A stretch of DNA of 64,000 nucleotides from Tipula vernalis (lineage: Eukaryota; Arthropoda; Insecta; Diptera; Tipulidae), in contig OY282558.1 in NCBI GenBank assembly GCA_958295665.1, positions 60,438,789 to 60,502,788 of the forward strand, given 5' to 3'. This document shows positions 28,801 through 43,800 of the stretch, one piece after another. Position 1 is the stretch's first letter, and each line of letters opens with the position of its first letter. A model generated the notes under the pieces. That model did not search any database. It was not told the DNA's origin and was given only the letters and a program-made list of their open reading frames with translations. The translations under genes and the position numbers were made by a program.

Positions 28801-31800
28801 CAGTTGATGTTCAATAAAATTGAATTTTCTAAGAAATGTTTAGAAATAATCGAGCAATCAAAATGAAAATTGTCACAGCAATTACAGGTCCCGAAACCTA
28901 TTGATAGAGGTATCAACCATCGTAATCGGACCATTTTATATTTTTGCCGCCCAAAAACTTGTGGGCTATAGCACAGTTGATTTTCAATAAAATTGAATTT
29001 TCTAAGAAATGTTTAGAAATAATCGAGCAATCAAAATGAAAATTGTCACAGCAATTACAGGTCCCGAAACCTATTGATAGAGGTATCAACCATCGTAATC
29101 GGACCATTTTATATTTTTGCCGCCCAAAAACTTGTGGGCTATAGCACAGTTGATTTTCAATAAAATTGAATTTTCTAAGAAATGTTTAGAAATAATCGAG
29201 CAATCAAAATGAAAATTGTCACAGCAATTACAGGTCCCGAAACCTATTGATAGAGGTATCAACCATCGTAATCGGACCATTTTATATTTTTGCCGCCCAA
29301 AAACTTGTGGGCTATAGCACAGTTGATTTTCAATAAAATTGAATTTTCTAAGAAATGTTTAGAAATAATCGAGCAATCAAAATGAAAATTGTCACAGCAA
29401 TTACAGGTCCCGAAACCTATTGATAGAGGTATCAACCATCGTAATCGGACCATTTTATATTTTTGCCGCCCAAAAACTTGTGGGCTATAGCACAGTTGAT
29501 TTTCAATAAAATTGAATTTTCTAAGAAATGTTTAGAAATAATCGAGCAATCAAAATGAAAATTGTCACAGCAATTACAGGTCCCGAAACCTATTGATAGA
29601 GGTATCAACCATCGTAATCGGACCATTTTATATTTTTGCCGCCCAAAAACTTGTGGGCTATAGCACAGTTGATTTTCAATAAAATTGAATTTTCTAAGAA
29701 ATGTTTAGAAATAATCGAGCAATCAAAATGAAAATTGTCACAGCAATTACAGGTCCCGAAACCTATTGATAGAGGTATCAACCATCGTAATCGGACCATT
29801 TTATATTTTTGCCGCCCAAAAACTTGTGGGCTATAGCACAGTTGATTTTCAATAAAATTGAATTTTCTAAGAAATGTTTAGAAATAATCGAGCAATCAAA
29901 ATGAAAATTGTCACAGCAATTACAGGTCCCGAAACCTATTGATAGAGGTATCAACCATCGTAATCGGACCATTTTAGATTTTTGCCGCCCAAAAACTTGT
30001 GGGCTATAGCACAGTTGATTTTCAATAAAATTGAATTTTCTAAGAAATGTTTAGAAATAATCGAGCAATCAAAATGAAAATTGTCACAGCAATTACAGGT
30101 CCCGAAACCTATTGATAGAGGTATCAACCATCGTAATCGGACCATTTTATATTTTTGCCGCCCAAAAACTTGTGGGCTATAGCACAGTTGATTTTCAATA
30201 AAATTGAATTTTCTAAGAAATGTTTAGAAATAATCGAGCAATCAAAATGAAAATTGTCACAGCAATTACAGGTCCCGAAACCTATTGATAGAGGTATCAA
30301 CCATCGTAATCGGACCATTTTATATTTTTGCCGCCCAAAAACTTGTGGGCTATAGCACAGTTGATTTTCAATAAAATTGAATTTTCTAAGAAATGTTTAG
30401 AAATAATCGAGCAATCAAAATGAAAATTGTCACAGCAATTACAGGTCTCGAAACCTATTGATAGAGGTATCAACCATCGTAATCGGACCATTTTAGATTT
30501 TTGCCGCCCAAAAACTTGTGGGCTATAGCACAGTTGATTTTCAATAAAATTGAATTTTCTAAGAAATGTTTAGAAATAATCGAGCAATCAAAATGAAAAT
30601 TGTCACAGCAATTACAGGTCTCGAAACCTATTGATAGAGGTATCAACCATCGTAATCGGACCATTTTAGATTTTTGCCGCCCAAAAACTTGTGGGCTATA
30701 GCACAGTTGATTTTCAATAAAATTGAATTTTCTAAGAAATGTTTAGAAATAATCGAGCAATCAAAATGAAAATTGTCAAAGCAATTACAGGTCCCGAAAC
30801 CTATTGATAGAGGTATCAACCATCGTAATCGGACCATTTTAGATTTTTGCCGCCCAAAAACTTGTGGGCTATAGCACAGTTGATTTTCAATAAAATTGAA
30901 TTTTCTAAGAAATGTTTAGAAATAATCGAGCAATCAAAATGAAAATTGTCACAGCAATTACAGGTCCCGAAACCTATTGATAGAGGTATCAACCATCGTA
31001 ATCGGACCATTTTATATTTTTGCCGCCCAAAAACTTGTGGGCTATAGCACAGTTGATTTTCAATAAAATTGAATTTTCTAAGAAATGTTTAGAAATAATC
31101 GAGCAATCAAAATGAAAATTGTCAAAGCAATTACAGGTCCCGAAACCTATTGATAGAGGTATCAACCATCGTAATCGGACCATTTTAGATTTTTGCCGCC
31201 CAAAAACTTGTGGGCTATAGCACAGTTGATTTTCAATAAAATTGAATTTTCTAAGAAATGTTTAGAAATAATCGAGCAATCAAAATGAAAATTGTCACAG
31301 CAATTACAGGTCCCGAAACCTATTGATAGAGGTATCAACCATCGTAATCGGACCATTTTAGATTTTTGCCGCCCAAAAACTTGTGGGCTATAGCACAGTT
31401 GATTTTCAATAAAATTGAATTTTCTAAGAAATGTTTAGAAATAATCGAGCAATCAAAATGAAAATTGTCACAGCAATTACAGGTCTCGAAACCTATTGAT
31501 AGAGGTATCAACCATCGTAATCGGACCATTTTAGATTTTTGCCGCCCAAAAACTTGTGGGCTATAGCACAGTTGATTTTCAATAAAATTGAATTTTCTAA
31601 GAAATGTTTAGAAATAATCGAGCAATCAAAATGAAAATTGTCAAAGCAATTACAGGTCCCGAAACCTATTGATAGAGGTATCAACCATCGTAATCGGACC
31701 ATTTTAGATTTTTGCCGCCCAAAAACTTGTGGGCTATAGCACAGTTGATTTTCAATAAAATTGAATTTTCTAAGAAATGTTTAGAAATAATCGAGCAATC

Positions 31801-34800
31801 AAAATGAAAATTGTCACAGCAATTACAGGTCCCGAAACCTATTGATAGAGGTATCAACCATCGTAATCGGACCATTTTATATTTTTGCCGCCCAAAAACT
31901 TGTGGGCTATAGCACAGTTGATTTTCAATAAAATTGAATTTTCTAAGAAATGTTTAGAAATAATCGAGCAATCAAAACGAAAATTGTCACAGCAATTACA
32001 GGTCCCGAAACCTATTGATAGAGGTATCAACCATCGTAATCGGACCATTTTATATTTTTGCCGCCCAAAAACTTGTGGGCTATAGCACAGTTGATTTTCA
32101 ATAAAATTGAATTTTCTAAGAAATGTTTAGAAATAATCGAGCAATCAAAATGAAAATTGTCACAGCAATTACAGGTCCCGAAACCTATTGATAGAGGTAT
32201 CAACCATCGTAATCGGACCATTTTATATTTTTGCCGCCCAAAAACTTGTGGGCTATAGCACAGTTGATTTTCAATAAAATTGAATTTTCTAAGAAATGTT
32301 TAGAAATAATCGAGCAATCAAAATGAAAATTGTCACAGCAATTACAGGTCCCGAAACCTATTGATAGAGGTATCAACCATCGTAATCGGACCATTTTATA
32401 TTTTTGCCGCCCAAAAACTTGTGGGCTATAGCACAGTTGATTTTCAATAAAATTGAATTTTCTAAGAAATGTTTAGAAATAATCGAGCAATCAAAATGAA
32501 AATTGTCACAGCAATTACAGGTCCCGAAACCTATTGATAGAGGTATCAACCATCGTAATCGGACCATTTTATATTTTTGCCGCCCAAAAACTTGTGGGCT
32601 ATAGCACAGTTGATTTTCAATAAAATTGAATTTTCTAAGAAATGTTTAGAAATAATCGAGCAATCAAAATGAAAATTGTCACAGCAATTACAGGTCCCGA
32701 AACCTATTGATAGAGGTATCAACCATCGTAATCGGACCATTTTATATTTTTGCCGCCCAAAAACTTGTGGGCTATAGCACAGTTGATTTTCAATAAAATT
32801 GAATTTTCTAAGAAATGTTTAGAAATAATCGAGCAATCAAAATGAAAATTGTCACAGCAATTACAGGTCCCGAAACCTATTGATAGAGGTATCAACCATC
32901 GTAATCGGACCATTTTATATTTTTGCCGCCCAAAAACTTGTGGGCTATAGCACAGTTGATTTTCAATAAAATTGAATTTTCTAAGAAATGTTTAGAAATA
33001 ATCGAGCAATCAAAATGAAAATTGTCACAGCAATTACAGGTCCCGAAACCTATTGATAGAGGTATCAACCATCGTAATCGGACCATTTTATATTTTTGCC
33101 GCCCAAAAACTTGTGGGCTATAGCACAGTTGATTTTCAATAAAATTGAATTTTCTAAGAAATGTTTAGAAATAATCGAGCAATCAAAATGAAAATTGTCA
33201 AAGCAATTACAGGTCCCGAAACCTATTGATAGAGGTATCAACCATCGTAATCGGACCATTTTATATTTTTGCCGCCCAAAAACTTGTGGGCTATAGCACA
33301 GTTGATTTTCAATAAAATTGAATTTTCTAAGAAATGTTTAGAAATAATCGAGCAATCAAAATGAAAATTGTCACAGCAATTACAGGTCCCGAAGCCTATT
33401 GATAGAGGTATCAACCATCGTAATCGGACCATTTTATATTTTTGCCGCCCAAAAACTTGTGGGCTATAGCACAGTTGATTTTCAATAAAATTGAATTTTC
33501 TAAGAAATGTTTAGAAATAATCGAGCAATCAAAATGAAAATTGTCAAAGCAATTACAGGTCCCGAAACCTATTGATAGAGGTATCAACCATCGTAATCGG
33601 ACCATTTTAGATTTTTGCCGCCCAAAAACTTGTGGGCTATAGCACAGTTGATTTTCAATAAAATTGAATTTTCTAAGAAATGTTTAGAAATAATCGAGCA
33701 ATCAAAATGAAAATTGTCAAAGCAATTACAGGTCCCGAAACCTATTGATAGAGGTATCAACCATCGTAATCGGACCATTTTAGATTTTTGCCGCCCAAAA
33801 ACTTGTGGGCTATAGCACAGTTGATTTTCAATAAAATTGAATTTTCTAAGAAATGTTTAGAAATATTCGAGCAATCAAAATGAAAATTGTCACAGCAATT
33901 ACAGGTCTCGAAACCTATTGATAGAGGTATCAGCCATCGTAATCGGACCATTTTATATTTTTGCCGCCCAAAAACTTGTGGGCTATAGCACAGTTGATTT
34001 TCAATAAAATTGAATTTTCTAAGAAATGTTTAGAAATAATCGAGCAATCAAAATGAAAATTGTCACAGCAATTACAGGTCTCGAAACCTATTGATAGAGG
34101 TATCAACCATCGTAATCGGACCATTTTAGATTTTTGCCGCCCAAAAACTTGTGGGCTATAGCACAGTTGATTTTCAATAAAATTGAATTTTCTAAGAAAT
34201 GTTTAGAAATAATCGAGCAATCAAAATGAAAATTGTCACAGCAATTACAGGTCCCGAAGCCTATTGATAGAGGTATCAACCATCGTAATCGGACCATTTT
34301 ATATTTTTGCCGCCCAAAAACTTGTGGGCTATAGCACAGTTGATTTTCAATAAAATTGAATTTTCTAAGAAATGTTTAGAAATAATCGAGCAATCAAAAT
34401 GAAAATTGTCAAAGCAATTACAGGTCCCGAAACCTATTGATAGAGGTATCAACCATCGTAATCGGACCATTTTAGATTTTTGCCGCCCAAAAACTTGTGG
34501 GCTATAGCACAGTTGATTTTCAATAAAATTGAATTTTCTAAGAAATGTTTAGAAATAATCGAGCAATCAAAATGAAAATTGTCAAAGCAATTACAGGTCC
34601 CGAAACCTATTGATAGAGGTATCAACCATCGTAATCGGACCATTTTAGATTTTTGCCGCCCAAAAACTTGTGGGCTATAGCACAGTTGATTTTCAATAAA
34701 ATTGAATTTTCTAAGAAATGTTTAGAAATAATCGAGCAATCAAAATGAAAATTGTCAAAGCAATTACAGGTCCCGAAACCTATTGATAGAGGTATCAACC

Positions 34801-37800
34801 ATCGTAATCGGACCATTTTATATTTTTGCCGCCCAAAAACTTGTGGGCTATAGCACAGTTGATTTTCAATAAAATTGAATTTTCTAAGAAATGTTTAGAA
34901 ATAATCGAGCAATCAAAATGAAAATTGTCACAGCAATTACAGGTCCCGAAACCTATTGATAGAGGTATCAACCATCGTAATCGGACCATTTTATATTTTT
35001 GCCGCCCAAAAACTTGTGGGCTATAGCACAGTTGATTTTCAATAAAATTGAATTTTCTAAGAAATGTTTAGAAATAATCGAGCAATCAAAATGAAAATTG
35101 TCAAAGCAATTACAGGTCCCGAAACCTATTGATAGAGGTATCAACCATCGTAATCGGACCATTTTATATTTTTGCCGCCCAAAAACTTGTGGGCTATAGC
35201 ACAGTTGATTTCCAATAAAATTGAATTTTCTAAGAAATGTTTAGAAATAATCGAGCAATCAAAATGAAAATTGTCACAGCAATTACAGGTCCCGAAACCT
35301 ATTGATAGAGGTATCAACCATCGTAATCGGACCATTTTAGATTTTTGCCGCCCAAAAACTTGTGGGCTATAGCACAGTTGATTTTCAATAAAATTGAATT
35401 TTCTAAGAAATGTTTAGAAATAATCGAGCAATCAAAATGAAAATTGTCACAGCAATTACAGGTCCCGAAGCCTATTGATAGAGGTATCAACCATCGTAAT
35501 CGGACCATTTTATATTTTTGCCGCCCAAAAACTTGTGGGCTATAGCACAGTTGATTTTCAATAAAATTGAATTTTCTAAGAAATGTTTAGAAATAATCGA
35601 GCAATCAAAATGAAAATTGTCAAAGCAATTACAGGTCCCGAAACCTATTGATAGAGGTATCAACCATCGTAATCGGACCATTTTAGATTTTTGCCGCCCA
35701 AAAACTTGTGGGCTATAGCACAGTTGATTTTCAATAAAATTGAATTTTCTAAGAAATGTTTAGAAATAATCGAGCAATCAAAATGAAAATTGTCAAAGCA
35801 ATTACAGGTCCCGAAACCTATTGATAGAGGTATCAACCATCGTAATCGGACCATTTTAGATTTTTGCCGCCCAAAAACTTGTGGGCTATAGCACAGTTGA
35901 TTTTCAATAAAATTGAATTTTCTAAGAAATGTTTAGAAATATTCGAGCAATCAAAATGAAAATTGTCACAGCAATTACAGGTCTCGAAACCTATTGATAG
36001 AGGTATCAGCCATCGTAATCGGACCATTTTAGATTTTTGCCGCCCAAAAACTTGTGGGCTATAGCACAGTTGATTTTCAATAAAATTGAATTTTCTAAGA
36101 AATGTTTAGAAATAATCGAGCAATCAAAATGAAAATTGTCACAGCAATTACAGGTCCCGAAACCTATTGATAGAGGTATCAACCATCGTAATCGGACCAT
36201 TTTATATTTTTGCCGCCCAAAAACTTGTGGGCTATAGCACAGTTGATTTTCAATAAAATTGAATTTTCTAAGAAATGTTTAGAAATAATCGAGCAATCAA
36301 AATGAAAATTGTCAAAGCAATTACAGGTCCCGAAACCTATTGATAGAGGTATCAACCATCGTAATCGGACCATTTTATATTTTTGCCGCCCAAAAACTTG
36401 TGGGCTATAGCACAGTTGATTTTCAATAAAATTGAATTTTCTAAGAAATGTTTAGAAATAATCGAGCAATCAAAATGAAAATTGTCACAGCAATTACAGG
36501 TCTCGAAACCTATTGATAGAGGTATCAACCATCGTAATCGGACCATTTTAGATTTTTGCCGCCCAAAAACTTGTGGGCTATAGCACAGTTGATTTCCAAT
36601 AAAATTGAATTTTCTAAGAAATGTTTAGAAATAATCGAGCAATCAAAATGAAAATTGTCACAGCAATTACAGGTCCCGAAGCCTATTGATAGAGGTATCA
36701 ACCATCGTAATCGGACCATTTTATATTTTTGCCGCCCAAAAACTTGTGGGCTATAGCACAGTTGATTTTCAATAAAATTGAATTTTCTAAGAAATGTTTA
36801 GAAATAATCGAGCAATCAAAATGAAAATTGTCAAAGCAATTACAGGTCCCGAAACCTATTGATAGAGGTATCAACCATCGTAATCGGACCATTTTAGATT
36901 TTTGCCGCCCAAAAACTTGTGGGCTATAGCACAGTTGATTTTCAATAAAATTGAATTTTCTAAGAAATGTTTAGAAATAATCGAGCAATCAAAATGAAAA
37001 TTGTCAAAGCAATTACAGGTCCCGAAACCTATTGATAGAGGTATCAACCATCGTAATCGGACCATTTTAGATTTTTGCCGCCCAAAAACTTGTGGGCTAT
37101 AGCACAGTTGATTTTCAATAAAATTGAATTTTCTAAGAAATGTTTAGAAATAATCGAGCAATCAAAATGAAAATTGTCACAGCAATTACAGGTCTCGAAA
37201 CCTATTGATAGAGGTATCAACCATCGTAATCGGACCATTTTAGATTTTTGCCGCCCAAAAACTTGTGGGCTATAGCACAGTTGATTTTCAATAAAATTGA
37301 ATTTTCTAAGAAATGTTTAGAAATAATCGAGCAATCAAAATGAAAATTGTCAAAGCAATTACAGGTCCCGAAACCTATTGATAGAGGTATCAACCATCGT
37401 AATCGGACCATTTTATATTTTTGCCGCCCAAAAACTTGTGGGCTATAGCACAGTTGATTTTCAATAAAATTGAATTTTCTAAGAAATGTTTAGAAATAAT
37501 CGAGCAATCAAAATGAAAATTGTCACAGCAATTACAGGTCCCGAAACCTATTGATAGAGGTATCAACCATCGTAATCGGACCATTTTATATTTTTGCCGC
37601 CCAAAAACTTGTGGGCTATAGCACAGTTGATTTTCAATAAAATTGAATTTTCTAAGAAATGTTTAGAAATAATCGAGCAATCAAAATGAAAATTGTCACA
37701 GCAATTACAGGTCCCGAAACCTATTGATAGAGGTATCAACCATCGTAATCGGACCATTTTATATTTTTGCCGCCCAAAAACTTGTGGGCTATAGCACAGT

Positions 37801-40800
37801 TGATTTTCAATAAAATTGAATTTTCTAAGAAATGTTTAGAAATAATCGAGCAATCAAAATGAAAATTGTCAAAGCAATTACAGGTCCCGAAACCTATTGA
37901 TAGAGGTATCAACCATCGTAATCGGACCATTTTATATTTTTGCCGCCCAAAAACTTGTGGGCTATAGCACAGTTGATTTTCAATAAAATTGAATTTTCTA
38001 AGAAATGTTTAGAAATAATCGAGCAATCAAAATGAAAATTGTCACAGCAATTACAGGTCCCGAAACCTATTGATAGAGGTATCAACCATCGTAATCGGAC
38101 CATTTTATATTTTTGCCGCCCAAAAACTTGTGGGCTATAGCACAGTTGATTTTCAATAAAATTGAATTTTCTAAGAAATGTTTAGAAATAATCGAGCAAT
38201 CAAAATGAAAATTGTCAAAGCAATTACAGGTCCCGAAACCTATTGATAGAGGTATCAACCATCGTAATCGGACCATTTTAGATTTTTGCCGCCCAAAAAC
38301 TTGTGGGCTATAGCACAGTTGATTTTCAATAAAATTGAATTTTCTAAGAAATGTTTAGAAATAATCGAGCAATCAAAATGAAAATTGTCACAGCAATTAC
38401 AGGTCTCGAAACCTATTGATAGAGGTATCAACCATCGTAATCGGACCATTTTAGATTTTTGCCGCCCAAAAACTTGTGGGCTATAGCACAGTTGATTTTC
38501 AATAAAATTGAATTTTCTAAGAAATGTTTAGAAATAATCGAGCAATCAAAATGAAAATTGTCAAAGCAATTACAGGTCCCGAAACCTATTGATAGAGGTA
38601 TCAACCATCGTAATCGGACCATTTTATATTTTTGCCGCCCAAAAACTTGTGGGCTATAGCACAGTTGATTTTCAATAAAATTGAATTTTCTAAGAAATGT
38701 TTAGAAATAATCGAGCAATCAAAATGAAAATTGTCACAGCAATTACAGGTCTCGAAACCTATTGATAGAGGTATCAACCATCGTAATCGGACCATTTTAT
38801 ATTTTTGCCGCCCAAAAACTTGTGGGCTATACACAGTTGATTTTCAATAAAATTGAATTTTCTAAGAAATGTTTAGAAATAATCGAGCAATCAAAATGAA
38901 AATTGTCACAGCAATTACAGGTCCCGAAGCCTATTGATAGAGGTATCAACCATCGTAATCGGACCATTTTATATTTTTGCCGCCCAAAAACTTGTGGGCT
39001 ATAGCACAGTTGATTTTCAATAAAATTGAATTTTCTAAGAAATGTTTAGAAATAATCGAGCAATCAAAATGAAAATTGTCAAAGCAATTACAGGTCCCGA
39101 AACCTATTGATAGAGGTATCAACCATCGTAATCGGACCATTTTAGATTTTTGCCGCCCAAAAACTTGTGGGCTATAGCACAGTTGATTTTCAATAAAATT
39201 GAATTTTCTAAGAAATGTTTAGAAATAATCGAGCAATCAAAATGAAAATTGTCACAGCAATTACAGGTCCCGAAACCTATTGATAGAGGTATCAACCATC
39301 GTAATCGGACCATTTTAGATTTTTGCCGCCCAAAAACTTGTGGGCTATAGCACAGTTGATTTTCAATAAAATTGAATTTTCTAAGAAATGTTTAGAAATA
39401 ATCGAGCAATCAAAATGAAAATTGTCACAGCAATTACAGGTCTCGAAACCTATTGATAGAGGTATCAACCATCGTAATCGGACCATTTTAGATTTTTGCC
39501 GCCCAAAAACTTGTGGGCTATAGCACAGTTGATTTTCAATAAAATTGAATTTTCTAAGAAATGTTTAGAAATAATCGAGCAATCAAAATGAAAATTGTCA
39601 AAGCAATTACAGGTCCCGAAACCTATTGATAGAGGTATCAACCATCGTAATCGGACCATTTTATATTTTTGCCGCCCAAAAACTTGTGGGCTATAGCACA
39701 GTTGATTTTCAATAAAATTGAATTTTCTAAGAAATGTTTAGAAATAATCGAGCAATCAAAATGAAAATTGTCACAGCAATTACAGGTCCCGAAACCTATT
39801 GATAGAGGTATCAACCATCGTAATCGGACCATTTTATATTTTTGCCGCCCAAAAACTTGTGGGCTATAGCACAGTTGATTTTCAATAAAATTGAATTTTC
39901 TAAGAAATGTTTAGAAATAATCGAGCAATCAAAATGAAAATTGTCACAGCAATTACAGGTCCCGAAACCTATTGATAGAGGTATCAACCATCGTAATCGG
40001 ACCATTTTAGATTTTTGCCGCCCAAAAACTTGTGGGCTATAGCACAGTTGATTTTCAATAAAATTGAATTTTCTAAGAAATGTTTAGAAATAATCGAGCA
40101 ATCAAAATGAAAATTGTCACAGCAATTACAGGTCCCGAAACCTATTGATAGAGGTATCAACCATCGTAATCGGACCATTTTAGATTTTTGCCGCCCAAAA
40201 ACTTGTGGGCTATAGCACAGTTGATTTTCAATAAAATTGAATTTTCTAAGAAATGTTTAGAAATAATCGAGCAATCAAAATGAAAATTGTCAAAGCAATT
40301 ACAGGTCCCGAAACCTATTGATAGAGGTATCAACCATCGTAATCGGACCATTTTAGATTTTTGCCGCCCAAAAACTTGTGGGCTATAGCACAGTTGATTT
40401 TCAATAAAATTGAATTTTCTAAGAAATGTTTAGAAATAATCGAGCAATCAAAATGAAAATTGTCAAAGCAATTACAGGTCCCGAAACCTATTGATAGAGG
40501 TATCAACCATCGTAATCGGACCATTTTATATTTTTGCCGCCCAAAAACTTGTGGGCTATAGCACAGTTGATTTTCAATAAAATTGAATTTTCTAAGAAAT
40601 GTTTAGAAATAATCGAGCAATCAAAATGAAAATTGTCAAAGCAATTACAGGTCCCGAAACCTATTGATAGAGGTATCAACCATCGTAATCGGACCATTTT
40701 AGATTTTTGCCGCCCAAAAACTTGTGGGCTATAGCACAGTTGATTTTCAATAAAATTGAATTTTCTAAGAAATGTTTAGAAATAATCGAGCAATCAAAAT

Positions 40801-43800
40801 GAAAATTGTCACAGCAATTACAGGTCTCGAAACCTATTGATAGAGGTATCAACCATCGTAATCGGACCATTTTAGATTTTTGCCGCCCAAAAACTTGTGG
40901 GCTATAGCACAGTTGATTTTCAATAAAATTGAATTTTCTAAGAAATGTTTAGAAATAATCGAGCAATCAAAATGAAAATTGTCAAAGCAATTACAGGTCC
41001 CGAAACCTATTGATAGAGGTATCAACCATCGTAATCGGACCATTTTATATTTTTGCCGCCCAAAAACTTGTGGGCTATAGCACAGTTGATTTTCAATAAA
41101 ATTGAATTTTCTAAGAAATGTTTAGAAATAATCGAGCAATCAAAATGAAAATTGTCACAGCAATTACAGGTCTCGAAACCTATTGATAGAGGTATCAACC
41201 ATCGTAATCGGACCATTTTAGATTTTTGCCGCCCAAAAACTTGTGGGCTATAGCACAGTTGATTTTCAATAAAATTGAATTTTCTAAGAAATGTTTAGAA
41301 ATAATCGAGCAATCAAAATGAAAATTGTCACAGCAATTACAGGTCCCGAAGCCTATTGATAGAGGTATCAACCATCGTAATCGGACCATTTTATATTTTT
41401 GCCGCCCAAAAACTTGTGGGCTATAGCACAGTTGATTTTCAATAAAATTGAATTTTCTAAGAAATGTTTAGAAATAATCGAGCAATCAAAATGAAAATTG
41501 TCAAAGCAATTACAGGTCCCGAAACCTATTGATAGAGGTATCAACCATCGTAATCGGACCATTTTAGATTTTTGCCGCCCAAAAACTTGTGGGCTATAGC
41601 ACAGTTGATTTTCAATAAAATTGAATTTTCTAAGAAATGTTTAGAAATAATCGAGCAATCAAAATGAAAATTGTCAAAGCAATTACAGGTCCCGAAACCT
41701 ATTGATAGAGGTATCAACCATCGTAATCGGACCATTTTATATTTTTGCCGCCCAAAAACTTGTGGGCTATAGCACAGTTGATTTTCAATAAAATTGAATT
41801 TTCTAAGAAATGTTTAGAAATAATCGAGCAATCAAAATGAAAATTGTCAAAGCAATTACAGGTCCCGAAACCTATTGATAGAGGTATCAACCATCGTAAT
41901 CGGACCATTTTAGATTTTTGCCGCCCAAAAACTTGTGGGCTATAGCACAGTTGATTTTCAATAAAATTGAATTTTCTAAGAAATGTTTAGAAATAATCGA
42001 GCAATCAAAATGAAAATTGTCACAGCAATTACAGGTCTCGAAACCTATTGATAGAGGTATCAACCATCGTAATCGGACCATTTTATATTTTTGCCGCCCA
42101 AAAACTTGTGGGCTATAGCACAGTTGATTTTCAATAAAATTGAATTTTCTAAGAAATGTTTAGAAATAATCGAGCAATCAAAATGAAAATTGTCAAAGCA
42201 ATTACAGGTCCCGAAACCTATTGATAGAGGTATCAACCATCGTAATCGGACCATTTTATATTTTTGCCGCCCAAAAACTTGTGGGCTATAGCACAGTTGA
42301 TTTTCAATAAAATTGAATTTTCTAAGAAATGTTTAGAAATAATCGAGCAATCAAAATGAAAATTGTCACAGCAATTACAGGTCTCGAAACCTATTGATAG
42401 AGGTATCAACCATCGTAATCGGACCATTTTAGATTTTTGCCGCCCAAAAACTTGTGGGCTATAGCACAGTTGATTTTCAATAAAATTGAATTTTCTAAGA
42501 AATGTTTAGAAATAATCGAGCAATCAAAATAAAAATTGTCACAGCAATTACAGGTCTCGAAACCTATTGATAGAGGTATCAACCATCGTAATCGGACCAT
42601 TTTAGATTTTTGCCGCCCAAAAACTTGTGGGCTATAGCACAGTTGATTTTCAATAAAATTGAATTTTCTAAGAAATGTTTAGAAATAATCGAGCAATCAA
42701 AATGAAAATTGTCACAGCAATTACAGGTCTCGAAACCTATTGATAGAGGTATCAACCATCGTAATCGGACCATTTTATATTTTTGCCGCCCAAAAACTTG
42801 TGGGCTATAGCACAGTTGATTTTCAATAAAATTGAATTTTCTAAGAAATGTTTAGAAATAATCGAGCAATCAAAATGAAAATTGTCAAAGCAATTACAGG
42901 TCCCGAAACCTATTGATAGAGGTATCAACCATCGTAATCGGACCATTTTATATTTTTGCCGCCCAAAAACTTGTGGGCTATAGCACAGTTGATTTTCAAT
43001 AAAATTGAATTTTCTAAGAAATGTTTAGAAATAATCGAGCAATCAAAATGAAAATTGTCACAGCAATTACAGGTCTCGAAACCTATTGATAGAGGTATCA
43101 ACCATCGTAATCGGACCATTTTAGATTTTTGCCGCCCAAAAACTTGTGGGCTATAGCACAGTTGATTTTCAATAAAATTGAATTTTCTAAGAAATGTTTA
43201 GAAATAATCAGGCAATCAAAATAAAAATTGTCACAGCAATTACAGGTCTCGAAACCTATTGATAGAGGTATCAACCATCGTAATCGGACCATTTTAGATT
43301 TTTGCCGCCCAAAAACTTGTGGGCTATAGCACAGTTGATTTTCAATAAAATTGAATTTTCTAAGAAATGTTTAGAAATAATCGAGCAATCAAAATGAAAA
43401 TTGTCACAGCAATTACAGGTCTCGAAACCTATTGATAGAGGTATCAACCATCGTAATCGGACCATTTTAGATTTTTGCCGCCCAAAAACTTGTGGGCTAT
43501 AGCACAGTTGATTTTCAATAAAATTGAATTTTCTAAGAAATGTTTAGAAATAATCGAGCAATCAAAATGAAAATTGTCAAAGCAATTACAGGTCCCGAAA
43601 CCTATTGATAGAGGTATCAACCATCGTAATCGGACCATTTTATATTTTTGCCGCCCAAAAACTTGTGGGCTATAGCACAGTTGATTTTCAATAAAATTGA
43701 ATTTTCTAAGAAATGTTTAGAAATAATCGAGCAATCAAAATGAAAATTGTCACAGCAATTACAGGTCTCGAAACCTATTGATAGAGGTATCAACCATCGT

